A stretch of DNA of 64,000 bases from Rhizobiales bacterium CCH3-A5. GTDB lineage: Bacteria; Pseudomonadota; Alphaproteobacteria; Rhizobiales; Beijerinckiaceae. This document shows positions 1 through 9,144 of the stretch, piece after piece. The DNA lies in assembly GCA_001556025.1 (NCBI GenBank), contig LSIB01000006.1, forward strand, positions 62,001 to 126,000, read 5' to 3'. Position 1 is the stretch's first letter. Every line of letters starts with the position of its first letter. The position numbers were made by a program, and so were the translations under genes. The notes beneath the pieces were generated by a model. The model had not been told where the DNA came from. It worked only from the letters and a program-made list of their open reading frames with translations, and ran no database searches.

Positions 1-110
1 GCCGTGTCGCTCTGGCCCAAGGGATTAGCCTGGGCCGGAACGCCGCCGAGCGCGAGCATCAGGGCAAGAACCGAGGCGGAGCGCCAGACGGCCTTATGGC
101 TGCGCAGCAT
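1..110 (-). CDS. N-terminus of an exported protein, cut by window edge
   Basis: Reading leftward from an ATG at 108-110 there are 36 open codons up to the edge of the window. They encode a typical Sec signal peptide: a basic start (MLRSHKAVWR), a hydrophobic core (LALMLALGG) and a likely cleavage site after AQA, followed by NPLGQ. The mature part is outside the window, so the function cannot be given. It lies downstream of the sigma-54 response regulator on the same strand, about 106 bp away. The signal peptide is what supports it as a real gene. Confidence 0.55.
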   Translation of the reverse strand, partial: MLRSHKAVWRSASVLALMLALGGVPAQANPLGQSDT

Positions 111-216
111 GAACCTGATCTCTCATGTTCGCCATTGTCGCACTCCTGCGCGACTCGGGGCATTTCGACAAGATGCGGCGCTGCAACAGCGCCGCGATTT
201 CACATCCGCAACGGCA

Positions 217-1704
217 CTACGCGGCGTCTGAGGCGTCGGAGGCGGGCTCGTTCTCGATCAGCCCGTAATCCTTGAGTTTGCGGTAGAGCGTCGAGCGGCC
301 GATGCCGAGCTTGCGCGAAACCTCCGACATGTGACCGCGATAATGGGCCAGTGCGAAGGTGATGATCTCGCGCTCCAGATCGTCGAGCTTGCGCATATCG
401 GAACCGGCGACGAGATCGAGCGCATTGGGATCGCGCACCGGCACCTGGACGATGCGCGGCTCGGCCAGTTGCTCGCTGCGCACCTGGGCGGGGGCCGGAG
501 GGATGCGGACGTCGAAGCCGTCCATCTGCGCGGCGATCTGCGGGAATTCGGCGATCGTCAACTCGTCGCCATCGGCCAGCACGACGGCGCGGAACATCGC
601 GTTCTCGAGCTGGCGGACATTGCCGGGCCAGTCATAGCCCGACAGAAGGCTGACGGCTTCCGCCGAGATGCCCCGGATGCGCTTGCCTTCCTCGGCCGCG
701 AAACGGGCGAGGAAGCCACGCGCCAGATCGGGAATGTCCTCGCGGCGCTGGCGCAGGGCCGGCAGCGTGATCGGGAAGACGTTCAGCCGATAGTAGAGAT
801 CCTCGCGGAAGGCGCCCTGCTTCACCTGCTCCAGCAGGCTCTTGTTGGTCGCCGAGATGATGCGGATGTCGACCTTGACGGACTTCTTGCCGCCGACGGG
901 ATCGACCTCGCTCTCCTGGATCGCGCGCAGCAGCTTGACCTGCGCGTCGAGCGGCAGTTCGCCGACCTCGTCGAGGAAGAGCGTGCCGCCATTGGCCTCG
1001 ACGAACTTGCCGATATGGCGCTCGGTCGCGCCGGTGAACGCGCCCTTTTCATGGCCGAACAGGATCGACTCGACGAGGTTATGCGGGATCGCGCCGCAGT
1101 TCACCGTGACGAAGGGCTTGCCCTTGCGGTCGCTGGAGCCCTGGATCGCGCGCGCCAGCACCTCCTTGCCGACGCCGGATTCGCCCTCGACCAGGATCGG
1201 AATGTTCGATTTCGCGGCGCGCTCGGCGAGCCTGGCGACGCGCGCCATGTCGGCGCTCTTGGTGGAGAGGTCGCGGAAGCTCAGCGTGTTGCTGACCCGG
1301 CGCTTGATGTGGCGCAGCTCGTGCTCGAGCGCGCCCAGCTTCAGTGCGTTCTTGAGCGAGATCTGCAGCCGCTCGGCCCCGACCGGCTTGACCACGAAAT
1401 CGACCGCGCCGGCGCGCATCGCCTGAACCACCGCCTCGATCGAGCCATTGGCCGTCTGGACGATGACCGGCGTCTCGACACCGCGCTCGCGCAGAACGGC
1501 CAGCACGCCCATACCGTCGAGATCGGGCATCACCAGATCGAGCACGACGGCGTCGAACCGCTCGCCATCCTCGCCGCAAAGCAGCGCCACGGCCGCGTCG
1601 CCGCTCTCGACGGCCGAGACCTCGTAGCCGAAACGCTTGAGCATGGCGTCGAGCAGACGCCGCTGGACGGGATCGTCATCGACGACGAGGACGGTGGCGG
1701 TCAT
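217..1704 (-). CDS. sigma-54-dependent response regulator (REC-AAA+-Fis)
   Basis: This is a 495-aa NtrC-class activator. The receiver domain (about 1-120) has the acidic cluster VVDDD near the start, the phospho-acceptor Asp56 in VVLDLVMPD and the conserved Lys106 in VVKP. The AAA+ domain has Walker A GESGVGKE at 174-181 and the sigma-54 contact loop GAFTGA at 221-226. The C-terminus has a Fis-type helix-turn-helix ([17 protein letters not shown]). I chose the ATG at 1704 rather than the longer frame to 1773, because the receiver fold begins immediately after it ([11 protein letters not shown]). No partner kinase is adjacent, so the signal is unknown. It should activate RpoN-dependent promoters when phosphorylated. 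Confidence 0.93.
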   Translation of the reverse strand: MTATVLVVDDDPVQRRLLDAMLKRFGYEVSAVESGDAAVALLCGEDGERFDAVVLDLVMPDLDGMGVLAVLRERGVETPVIVQTANGSIEAVVQAMRAGAVDFVVKPVGAERLQISLKNALKLGALEHELRHIKRRVSNTLSFRDLSTKSADMARVARLAERAAKSNIPILVEGESGVGKEVLARAIQGSSDRKGKPFVTVNCGAIPHNLVESILFGHEKGAFTGATERHIGKFVEANGGTLFLDEVGELPLDAQVKLLRAIQESEVDPVGGKKSVKVDIRIISATNKSLLEQVKQGAFREDLYYRLNVFPITLPALRQRREDIPDLARGFLARFAAEEGKRIRGISAEAVSLLSGYDWPGNVRQLENAMFRAVVLADGDELTIAEFPQIAAQMDGFDVRIPPAPAQVRSEQLAEPRIVQVPVRDPNALDLVAGSDMRKLDDLEREIITFALAHYRGHMSEVSRKLGIGRSTLYRKLKDYGLIENEPASDASDAA

Positions 1705-1918
1705 GAAACCTCGAAGGCCAGGCGGTGCGACGGCGACAGCTCCGAATCGGGCGGCTGTTCCGTTCTGATCCATCCTCGGCCAGAACCGTTAAGCCGCGCT
1801 TAAGCGGGAACGATCCCGCGAGACGCACCGTCTTTCGCCGCGACGGCCGTTGCCCGCACCGCCGCGACGCCGCATATGAGGGGACAACATCCGCCTCGTG
1901 AGCGAAGGTGCTGAACCC

Positions 1919-3778
1919 ATGACGACCGCGTGCGACCGACCGATCATGCCCCGTGCGGTGGCCCATGCCGCCACGGATGCGAACGCGCGGACGGCGAATG
2001 CGTTGGGCGTTCTGCCTGAATGGGATCTGAGCCATCTCTACCCGGCGATGGACGCGCCGGATTTCGCGGCCGATCTCGAACGGGCCGCCGGTGAGGCGCA
2101 GCGTTTCGCCGCGCTCTATCGCGGCAAGCTCGAGGCGATCGCGCAACGTCAGGACGCCAGCGCGGTGCTGGCGGAGGCCGTCGCCTCCTATGAGCAGCTT
2201 GACGACCTGATCGGCAGAATCATGTCCTATGCCGGCCTCGTCTATTCCGGCGACACGACCGATCCGGCGCGCGCCAAGTTCTACGGCGACACGCAGGACA
2301 AGGTCACCGCCCTTTCGACCGAGCTGCTGTTCTTCGGGCTCGAACTCAACCGCATCGACGCCGGCACGATGGCGCAGATTTCGGCTCAGGCTCCGCTCAG
2401 CCACTGGAAGCCCTGGCTCGACGACCTCGCCAAGGACAAGCCGCACCAGCTCGAGGACCGGATCGAGGAGCTGTTCCACGAGAAGTCGATGACCGGGCGC
2501 GCCGCCTGGAACAGGCTCTTCGACGAGACCATCGCCTCGCTGCGCTTTCCCGTGGATGGCGAGGAACTGACGCTCGAACTGACGCTGAACCGCCTGCAGG
2601 ACGCCGATGGTGCGGTCCGCAAGAGCGCGGCCGAGGCGCTGGGCACGGTGTTTCGCGGCCAGCTCCGCACCTTCGCGCTGATCACCAACACGCTCGCCAA
2701 GGACAAGGAGATCGCCGATCGCTGGCGCAAATTCGAGGATGTCGCGGATTCGCGCCATCTCGCCAACCGCGTCGAGCGCGAGGTCGTCGATGCGCTGGTC
2801 TCGGCCGTGCGCGCCGCCTATCCACGCCTGTCGCACCGCTATTACCGGCTTAAGGCCAGGTGGTTCGGCCGCGAGCAGCTCGATTTCTGGGACCGCAACG
2901 CGCCGTTGCCTAAGGTCGAGCAGCGCACCATTCCGTGGAACGAGGCGCGCGACACGGTGCTCTCCGCCTATGACGCCTTCTCGCCGAAGATGGCGGGCAT
3001 CGCCCGGCGCTTCTTCGACGAGAGCTGGATCGACGCCCCGGCCCGCCCCGGCAAGGCGCCAGGCGCCTTCGCGCACCCGACCGTGCCCTCGGCCCACCCC
3101 TATGTGCTGCTGAACTACCAGGGTAAGCCGCGCGACGTGATGACGCTCGCTCATGAGCTCGGCCATGGCGTGCATCAGGTGCTGGCGGCACCCAACGGCG
3201 CGCTGATGGCGCCGACGCCGCTGACGCTCGCCGAGACGGCCAGCGTCTTCGGGGAGATGCTGACCTTCCGCAAGCTCCTCTCGGAGACAGCCAATCCTCA
3301 GCAGCGCAAGGCGATGCTGGCGGCCAAGGTCGAGGACATGATCAACACCGTGGTGCGCCAGATCGCGTTCTACTCCTTCGAGCGCAAGGTCCATGAGGCG
3401 CGCAAGAACGGCGAGCTGACCGCGGAAAGCCTTTGCGAACTCTGGATGAGCGTGCAGGCCGAGAGCCTGGGGCCGGCGATCAGGCTGGGGGCCGGGTACG
3501 AGCCCTTCTGGTGCTACATCCCTCACTTCATCCATTCGCCCTTCTACGTCTACGCCTATGCCTTCGGCGACTGCCTGGTGAATTCGCTTTACGGCGTCTA
3601 CCAGAACTCGGCCGAGGGCTTTCAGGAGCGCTATTTCGCTTTGCTCTCGGCTGGCGGGACCAAGCACCATTCCGAGCTGCTCGCTCCCTTCGGACTGGAC
3701 GCGCGCGACCCGGCCTTCTGGCAGATCGGGCTGACGATGATCGAGGGGATGATCGTGGAACTGGAAGGGATGGAGTAG
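1919..3778 (+). CDS. pepF: M3 family oligoendopeptidase F
   Basis: This is a 619-aa zinc metallopeptidase of family M3, which cleaves oligopeptides in the cytoplasm. The zinc motif is HELGH at 412-416 (context LAHELGHGVHQ), with the further glutamate expected about 25 residues downstream in the LAETASVFGE stretch. The N-terminal half is the helical oligoendopeptidase F domain; the length is normal for PepF. An upstream GTG at 1898 would add seven residues, but ATG 1919 has a purine-rich stretch (GAAGGTG) about 10 bp ahead. There is no signal peptide. It stands alone and ends at a hairpin shared with the convergent outer-membrane gene. Confidence 0.93.
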   Translation: MTTACDRPIMPRAVAHAATDANARTANALGVLPEWDLSHLYPAMDAPDFAADLERAAGEAQRFAALYRGKLEAIAQRQDASAVLAEAVASYEQLDDLIGRIMSYAGLVYSGDTTDPARAKFYGDTQDKVTALSTELLFFGLELNRIDAGTMAQISAQAPLSHWKPWLDDLAKDKPHQLEDRIEELFHEKSMTGRAAWNRLFDETIASLRFPVDGEELTLELTLNRLQDADGAVRKSAAEALGTVFRGQLRTFALITNTLAKDKEIADRWRKFEDVADSRHLANRVEREVVDALVSAVRAAYPRLSHRYYRLKARWFGREQLDFWDRNAPLPKVEQRTIPWNEARDTVLSAYDAFSPKMAGIARRFFDESWIDAPARPGKAPGAFAHPTVPSAHPYVLLNYQGKPRDVMTLAHELGHGVHQVLAAPNGALMAPTPLTLAETASVFGEMLTFRKLLSETANPQQRKAMLAAKVEDMINTVVRQIAFYSFERKVHEARKNGELTAESLCELWMSVQAESLGPAIRLGAGYEPFWCYIPHFIHSPFYVYAYAFGDCLVNSLYGVYQNSAEGFQERYFALLSAGGTKHHSELLAPFGLDARDPAFWQIGLTMIEGMIVELEGME

Positions 3779-3787
3779 GGCGCGAAG

Positions 3788-3814
3788 AACCCCTCTCCCG
3801 GAGTGAGAGGGGTT
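3788..3814. terminator. bidirectional hairpin terminator
   Basis: A perfect 10-bp inverted repeat (AACCCCTCTC / GAGAGGGGTT) around a 7-nt loop lies in the 52-bp gap between two convergent genes, the M3 peptidase and the outer-membrane barrel protein. It is symmetrical, has AA on one side and TT on the other, and could terminate transcription from both sides. There is no long U-run. Confidence 0.7.
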
Positions 3815-3830
3815 CGTCGAGTGCCCGCCT

Positions 3831-5333
3831 TTAAAACTGCACCCTCAACCCCACCTGCGCGACATTGGCCGTGTAGTCCGAGCCCTGCGCCGTCGAATTC
3901 AGCCGCTCATGGGTGAAGCTCGCGCGCACCGAAAACGTCCGCGTCAGCTTGTATTCGAGCCGCGCGCCGATGGTCGAGAAATCCTCGCGCAGGCCCTGCC
4001 CGTCATATTCCGTGCGGCCGAAGCTGCCGAAGCCGGTGACCGTCAGGTTGCGCCGCAGCGCGTGCGCAATCTCCAGCGTGGCGCGCCGCGCCGTGGTGCC
4101 CGACGAGCCCGCGATGGTGGTGTCGCCGAGTTCCGACGCGCCACGCAGGGTCACCGTGGTCAGCGGGGTCGGTGTCCAAAGGATCGCGGCGTCGCCGACG
4201 ATGCCGCGCAAGTTCTTCAGCCGTGCATCGTCGTAAGCACGATCCTGATAGCCGACCGAGGCCTCGCCCGTGAGCTGCCGGCTGATCTCGATGGTGGAGC
4301 CGACGCGGCCGGTCAGGCCGACCGACGAGCGCTGGAAGCCCGACGAATCGACGCTCTGATCGAACTGGCGGGTATCGGCCTCGCCCTGGATGAACGGCCT
4401 GATGCCGGGCGTGAGCTCGTAGCCGAGCCGTGCCCTGACGCCGTACTGCGTCTGGTTGCGGTCGCGCTGGCTCAGCCTCGTGCCGCTGGAGAGCTGCGCA
4501 TCCTCGAAATCGGAGCGATCGACCGAGCCGCGCAGGGTCATCTGCAGACGGTTGATGTCATGCGTCACGCCGGCGGATGCGCCGTACTGATAGGTCAGCG
4601 GCCGGCCCGTGACCGAGGCGTTGAGATCGGGCGAGCCGGGGCGCTGCGTATCGAGCCGCAGCCGCGATTCGAGCAGGATGCGGGTGTCGCGGCTGGCGTC
4701 GAGCCGCAGATCGAGATTGCCCTCGGCGTCGGGGCGCGAGGCGTCCCTGTCGCGGAAGAACTCGCTGTAGCCGCCGCGCAGCCGGCCTCTCAGCTCATGC
4801 ACGTTCCAGTCCGACTGGACCTCGAGCTCGCCCTCATGGCGGCTGAAGCCGGAGCCCTTCCGGTTCGCGCCCGAGATGCGCTGCGGATTGGTGTCGTGGC
4901 CGATCGAGTTCGTGACCGATGGCCGCAGCGTGACATTGCCGAGCCGGATGCCGAGCGCGGCGTAGGGGTCCTCCTCCGCCACCGAACGGCGGCGCGGCAC
5001 GGGCGGTTCCGACAGCGGCGGCAGACCGGTCACCGTGGCTTGCGGCGCGCGGAATTGGCGCTGCGTGACGCCGCGGACATTGCGACCCTGCACCGGCCGG
5101 CTGGCCCGCGGCGGCGCGCGGCGCGAGATGACGGAGGTCTGGTTCTGGATCAGCGCAGCGGGCTCGCGCAATGCGTCGGGCGCGGCGATCGCAGGCGGCG
5201 GGGCCGGCTGCTGCGCCACATAGGCTGGCGTCGCGCCGCGCAGGCCGCGCGCCTGCTGCCCCTGCGCCGCGAGAGGCGCAAGGCTCGCCAGGGCGATGCC
5301 CGAAAGCAGCAGGAGAATGGCGCGGCGGGACAA
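3831..5333 (-). CDS. outer membrane beta-barrel protein
   Basis: This is a 500-aa exported protein. The N-terminus (MSRRAILLLLSGIALASLAPL, cleaved near AQGQQA) is a signal peptide. Residues about 30-130 are Pro/Arg/Gln-rich and look unstructured. From about residue 150 to the end there are alternating polar/hydrophobic strands with many Arg-Xaa-Arg and Gly-Tyr pairs, ending in VGLRVQF, a C-terminal Phe as expected for a BAM substrate. It resembles the putative beta-barrel porin 2 type of proteins, but no substrate can be named. The start is a TTG with a GGGAG about 12 nt upstream; no in-frame ATG fits better. Confidence 0.8.
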   Translation of the reverse strand: MSRRAILLLLSGIALASLAPLAAQGQQARGLRGATPAYVAQQPAPPPAIAAPDALREPAALIQNQTSVISRRAPPRASRPVQGRNVRGVTQRQFRAPQATVTGLPPLSEPPVPRRRSVAEEDPYAALGIRLGNVTLRPSVTNSIGHDTNPQRISGANRKGSGFSRHEGELEVQSDWNVHELRGRLRGGYSEFFRDRDASRPDAEGNLDLRLDASRDTRILLESRLRLDTQRPGSPDLNASVTGRPLTYQYGASAGVTHDINRLQMTLRGSVDRSDFEDAQLSSGTRLSQRDRNQTQYGVRARLGYELTPGIRPFIQGEADTRQFDQSVDSSGFQRSSVGLTGRVGSTIEISRQLTGEASVGYQDRAYDDARLKNLRGIVGDAAILWTPTPLTTVTLRGASELGDTTIAGSSGTTARRATLEIAHALRRNLTVTGFGSFGRTEYDGQGLREDFSTIGARLEYKLTRTFSVRASFTHERLNSTAQGSDYTANVAQVGLRVQF

Positions 5334-5493
5334 ACGGAGACGACGCTCCCGAGACGAGGATTCAGGCGCACCGGAATGGCGCGCATGGTTAACGGAGTTA
5401 GAACGAAGACGGTTAACGGGCCGTCAATGCGCAAGACCGCGTCCGGGTCGCGAGAGTGGAAACCCCGACCCTCGCCGTGCTAGAGCCCGTGCC

Positions 5494-6468
5494 ATGACAG
5501 CCGACACCCGCGCCTCCGCGCTTCGTACCATCGCCACCGAGCGCGCCGGCCTCGACACGCTCCATTCAGCCCTCGCAAATGGCCTCGGCGAACCCTTCGC
5601 GGCGGCCGTCGCGCTGATCCGCGCCGCGAGCGGCCGCGTCGTCGTCACCGGCATGGGCAAATCCGGCCATGTCGCGCGCAAGATCGCCGCGACCCTGGCC
5701 TCGACCGGCACGCCGGCGCATTTCGTCCATCCGGCAGAGGCGAGCCATGGCGATCTCGGCATGGTCCAGCCCGAGGATGTGGTGATCGCTCTGTCATGGT
5801 CCGGCGAGACGGCGGAGCTTGCCGCCATCGTCGCCCATACGCGGCGCTTCCGGGTCGGGCTGATCGGCCTGACTTCGAATGCCGACAGCGCGCTCGGCCG
5901 CGAGGCCGATGTCGCGCTCGTGCTGCCAAAGGCGGAGGAAGCCTGCCCCAACGGCCTGGCGCCCACCACCTCGACCACGATGCAGATGGCGCTCGGCGAC
6001 GCGCTCGCCGTCGCGCTGCTGGAGGCGCGCGGCTTCTCTCCGCAGGATTTCTTCGTCTACCACCCGGGCGGCAAGCTCGGCGCGCAGCTCAAGACCGTCG
6101 AGAGCATCATGCATCGCGACGCCGACCTGCCGCTGGTTGGCGAGACGGCCGCCCTGCCCGACGTTGTCGCGATGATCTCGGCCAAGGGTTTTGGCTGCGC
6201 CATCGTGATCGACCCCGACGGCAGGCTGGCCGGCGTCATCACCGATGGCGACCTGCGCCGCAAGCTGACCGCCGGCAACGTCACGGCACGGCTGGCGCGC
6301 GACGTGATGTCGCCCAACCCGCGCCGCATCGCGCCCGACGCGCTCGCCGTCGAGGCGCTGGAATTGGTCAACCGCCTGCGCATCACGGCGCTGATCGTGG
6401 CTGACGCGGACGAACGCCCGGTCGGGCTGGTGCATGTCCACGATCTGCTGACGCTGGGCGTGGCGTAG
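5494..6468 (+). CDS. kdsD: D-arabinose 5-phosphate isomerase (KpsF/GutQ family)
   Basis: This is a 324-aa protein that interconverts ribulose 5-phosphate and arabinose 5-phosphate, the first step to Kdo for lipopolysaccharide. The N-terminal SIS (sugar isomerase) domain carries VVTGMGKSGHVARK and the ALSWSGETAEL phosphosugar loop, with histidines of the KpsF type (THFVHPAEASHGD-like stretch). Two CBS domains follow from about residue 210. The ATG at 5494 begins the conserved part; the longer open frame to 5296 overlaps the neighbouring promoter region and is not needed. The gene is divergent from the outer-membrane barrel gene and is convergent with an SGNH hydrolase gene 10 bp away. Confidence 0.93.
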   Translation: MTADTRASALRTIATERAGLDTLHSALANGLGEPFAAAVALIRAASGRVVVTGMGKSGHVARKIAATLASTGTPAHFVHPAEASHGDLGMVQPEDVVIALSWSGETAELAAIVAHTRRFRVGLIGLTSNADSALGREADVALVLPKAEEACPNGLAPTTSTTMQMALGDALAVALLEARGFSPQDFFVYHPGGKLGAQLKTVESIMHRDADLPLVGETAALPDVVAMISAKGFGCAIVIDPDGRLAGVITDGDLRRKLTAGNVTARLARDVMSPNPRRIAPDALAVEALELVNRLRITALIVADADERPVGLVHVHDLLTLGVA

Positions 6469-6478
6469 GCCGTTTGTC

Positions 6479-7270
6479 TCAGCCGGCCTTCGCCTCGATC
6501 AGCCCGGCCAATTCGGAGAAGGCCTCCTTGGTCGGATGCAGCTCATCATGCCAGCGGCCGTTCACGCGCTTTCGGAAATCGATATAGACGACCGAGGGAT
6601 GGCGCTTCGCGAACGCCTTCAACTCATCATTGAACGCGTCCAGCATCACCTTCACGATCGCGCGCTGGAGATCGATCTTGAGATGGTCGATGCCGACGAA
6701 ATCCATCGGCTCGCCGACCCAGCCCAGCCTCATCGGCTCGACGTAATCATAGCCATGGACGATGACCTTGACGGTCTTCAACTGCTTGTCGGCGGCGATG
6801 GACTTCATGATCCGTTCGTAGTCGAGAATGACCTGCCGGACAGTCTGGTAGTACAGGTCGAGGACGTAGTCCTTGACCGGCCGCTCAGCGATATAGAGGC
6901 GCAGATAATTCTTCATTTTGCCGTCGCCGAGCAGATCGTTTCCGCCACCGCCGAGCAGAAGCAGTTGCGCGCCAGTCTTGCGAAGGACCTTGAGGTAGTC
7001 TCCGGCATTCGCGATGGCGGCGATCGTGTCGCCCCAATAGGCGATGTTGTGGACGACATGGCCGCGATCGGCGAGCGCACGGGAGAGGTCGTAGTTCGAG
7101 CCTCCGACGATCGGCAGCGACTTCAGGCCGAAATCGGGAAGGTGCTCCCAGGAATCGCCTTCGACCACGAATTCGAGCTTGGTCGCGGCCGTCTTCTTTG
7201 ACGACGACTTCTTGGACGACGACTTCTTGGCCAGCGTCTTCTTGGCCGATGGTTTGGGGGGTTTTGCCAT
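6479..7270 (-). CDS. SGNH/GDSL-type hydrolase with lysine-rich N-terminal tail
   Basis: This is a 263-aa protein. A tail of about 35 residues (KKTLAKKSSSKKSSSKKT) is built from tandem 15-bp DNA repeats at about 7198-7235. The SGNH fold follows: block I EGDSW (nucleophile Ser), block III GGGGND (Asn), and block V DELHPT (Asp and His), so all four catalytic residues are visible. No signal peptide is seen, so it is probably cytoplasmic; the lysine tail could bind nucleic acid or another polyanion. The substrate is unknown. An alternative ATG at 7303 would add 11 residues; I prefer 7270 because GGCGGCAGG sits just upstream. Confidence 0.75.
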   Translation of the reverse strand: MAKPPKPSAKKTLAKKSSSKKSSSKKTAATKLEFVVEGDSWEHLPDFGLKSLPIVGGSNYDLSRALADRGHVVHNIAYWGDTIAAIANAGDYLKVLRKTGAQLLLLGGGGNDLLGDGKMKNYLRLYIAERPVKDYVLDLYYQTVRQVILDYERIMKSIAADKQLKTVKVIVHGYDYVEPMRLGWVGEPMDFVGIDHLKIDLQRAIVKVMLDAFNDELKAFAKRHPSVVYIDFRKRVNGRWHDELHPTKEAFSELAGLIEAKAG

Positions 7271-7367
7271 AGCGAACCTGCCGCCGAGCTCATCTGGCCG
7301 CATCGATATGCGACCTTACGCTACGATAGGTTGCATTCTTCCATCAACTGCGCAAGCGGAAGGACTG

Positions 7368-8624
7368 TCACCCCCGCTCGTAGAGCAGCCGCGCCCTGAT
7401 GGTCCCCTCGAGCTGGCGGATCTCTTCCAGGATTTCCCGCGCCACTTCGCCGATCGGGTCGGCCTCCATCACGACATACCCGACCTCGCCGTCGGTCTGG
7501 TAGTTCTGCGCCGCGATGTTGAGGTTGCGGCTGGCGAAGACGTCGTTCAGACGCCGCAGCATGCCCGGCACGTTGCGCTGGACATGGATGAAGCGCGTGC
7601 CGCTCGGCCGCGCCGCGAGCTGGACCTGCGGGAAGTTGACCGCCCCGATGGTCGAGCCGACATCGGAATACTCGACGATCTTGCGCGCCACCTCCGCGCC
7701 GATGCGCTCCTGCGCCTCTTCGGTCGAGCCGCCGACATGCGGCGTCAGGATGACGTTGGGCAGGCCCTGCAGCGGGGAGACGAAGCGCTCGGTGTTTGAG
7801 GCAGGCTCGACCGGGAAGACATCGACCGCGGCGCCCGCGATATGGCCGGAGCGGATGGCGGCGGCCAGCGCATCGAGATCGACCACCGTCCCACGCGAAT
7901 TGTTGATCAGGTAGGAGCCCGGCCGCATCATCGCGAGTTGCGCCGCGCCGATCATGCCCGCCGTCGCCGGCGTCTCCGGCACATGCAGCGAGACCACGTC
8001 GCTCCAGCCGAGCAGATCGTCGAGGCTCGCCACCGAATCCGTGTTGCCGTGGCGCAGCTTGTCGGTCTGGTCGTAATAGATCACCCGCATGCCCATCGCC
8101 TCGGCCAGCGTCGAGAGCTGGCTGCCGATGCTGCCATAGCCGACGATGCCGAGGATTTTTCCGCGCACCTCGAAGGAGCCGTTAGCCGATTTGTCCCAGC
8201 CGCCGGCATGGGCGGAGGCCGAACGGTCGGTGATCTTGCGCAGCAGCATGACGATCTCGCCGATCGTCAGCTCGGCCACGCTGCGTGTGTTGGAGAAGGG
8301 CGCGTTGAAGACGGGGATGCCGCGCGCCGCAGCCGCGCGCAGATCGACCTGGTTGGTGCCGACCGAGAAGCAGCCGACCGCGAAAAGCCGGTTAGCCCTG
8401 GCGAACACGGCCTCCGTCAACTGCGTGCGCGAGCGGATGCCGAGGATATGCGTCTTCTCGACGGCGGCCAGCAATTCGGCCTCGTCCAGCGCCTTGGGCA
8501 GCCGCACCATATTGGTGTAGCCGGCCGCGAGCAGGAGATTGGCCGCGGAATCGTTGATGCCTTCCAGCAGCAGGACGCGGATGCGGTCCTTGGGAAAGGA
8601 CAGGCGGTCGATTTCAGGGATCAT
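7368..8624 (-). CDS. serA: D-3-phosphoglycerate dehydrogenase
   Basis: This is a 418-aa protein catalysing the first committed step of serine synthesis (3-phosphoglycerate to 3-phosphohydroxypyruvate, NAD). The Rossmann motif is GYGSIG at 162-167; the catalytic Arg is in NNSRGTVVD, the Glu in DVFPVEP and the His in LTPHVGGST. A C-terminal ACT domain (about 345-418, RFIHVQRNVPGML) is expected to sense serine. The length and single ACT domain match the E. coli type (about 410 aa), not the longer type with an intervening domain. The NfeD gene lies 68 bp upstream on the same strand, with no obvious link in function. Confidence 0.95.
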   Translation of the reverse strand: MIPEIDRLSFPKDRIRVLLLEGINDSAANLLLAAGYTNMVRLPKALDEAELLAAVEKTHILGIRSRTQLTEAVFARANRLFAVGCFSVGTNQVDLRAAAARGIPVFNAPFSNTRSVAELTIGEIVMLLRKITDRSASAHAGGWDKSANGSFEVRGKILGIVGYGSIGSQLSTLAEAMGMRVIYYDQTDKLRHGNTDSVASLDDLLGWSDVVSLHVPETPATAGMIGAAQLAMMRPGSYLINNSRGTVVDLDALAAAIRSGHIAGAAVDVFPVEPASNTERFVSPLQGLPNVILTPHVGGSTEEAQERIGAEVARKIVEYSDVGSTIGAVNFPQVQLAARPSGTRFIHVQRNVPGMLRRLNDVFASRNLNIAAQNYQTDGEVGYVVMEADPIGEVAREILEEIRQLEGTIRARLLYERG

Positions 8625-8692
8625 GGATCGTCGAACCGGACACGGGAGCTTTCGCTATAGCCCCGCATGCGCCGGGCACAACCGCTTTCTGC

Positions 8693-9139
8693 TCACGCCT
8701 TCTCGACCACCAGCGTCGCGCCATCGACGCGCACGACCCTGACCTCGGCTCCGGCCAGAAGCTCGGGGCCTGTGATGCGCCAGGACGAATCGCCGACGCG
8801 GATGCGGCCCTCGCCGCCCAGCATCGTCGCCTCCAGCCGAAAAACCTTGCCGACGAGTTGTCGGCCGCGATCGTTCAGCCCCGTTGCGGCGTCGGGCTCG
8901 TCGGCCTTGCGCCGCGTCAGCCCGCGCCCGGCCAGAACGCTGACCACGCAGAGCGCCGCAAACACCAGCGCCGCACCCTGCCAGGCCATGCCCGTGGCGC
9001 CGACGACGACGCCGGTGACCAGCGCGGCCAGCCCGAGCCAGACCAGAAACGCGCCCGGTGCCAGCATCTCGCCGCCGATCAGCACGAGGCCGAGCACGAC
9101 CCAACTCCAGCCGCCGAAGGACGCGATCCAGCCCAGCAT
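8693..9139 (-). CDS. NfeD family membrane protein
   Basis: This is a 148-aa short-form NfeD protein. The N-terminal half has three or four hydrophobic helices (WSWVVLGLVLIGGEMLAPGAF, then LAALVTGVVVGATGMAW and ALVFAALCVVSVLAG). The C-terminal half (about 85-148) is the soluble OB-fold domain, with the conserved G-x-R/G pattern (GGEGRIRVGDSSWRITG). It lacks the Clp-type protease domain of long NfeD. It starts 5 bp after the stop of the SPFH gene, the usual pairing; NfeD proteins act with SPFH scaffolds in membrane microdomains. Confidence 0.92.
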   Translation of the reverse strand: MLGWIASFGGWSWVVLGLVLIGGEMLAPGAFLVWLGLAALVTGVVVGATGMAWQGAALVFAALCVVSVLAGRGLTRRKADEPDAATGLNDRGRQLVGKVFRLEATMLGGEGRIRVGDSSWRITGPELLAGAEVRVVRVDGATLVVEKA

Positions 9140-9144
9140 CGCTG

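Noticed and set aside
4..231. 75-aa plus-strand frame at the left end
   Set aside because: The minus strand has a clear signal peptide at 1-110, and the plus frame shows no coding sign.
331..1803. 490-aa plus-strand frame opposite the sigma-54 regulator
   Set aside because: It is His/Asp/Arg-rich low-complexity sequence with no fold, mirrors the codon bias of the true gene on the minus strand, and the minus-strand frame has full REC-AAA+-Fis motifs.
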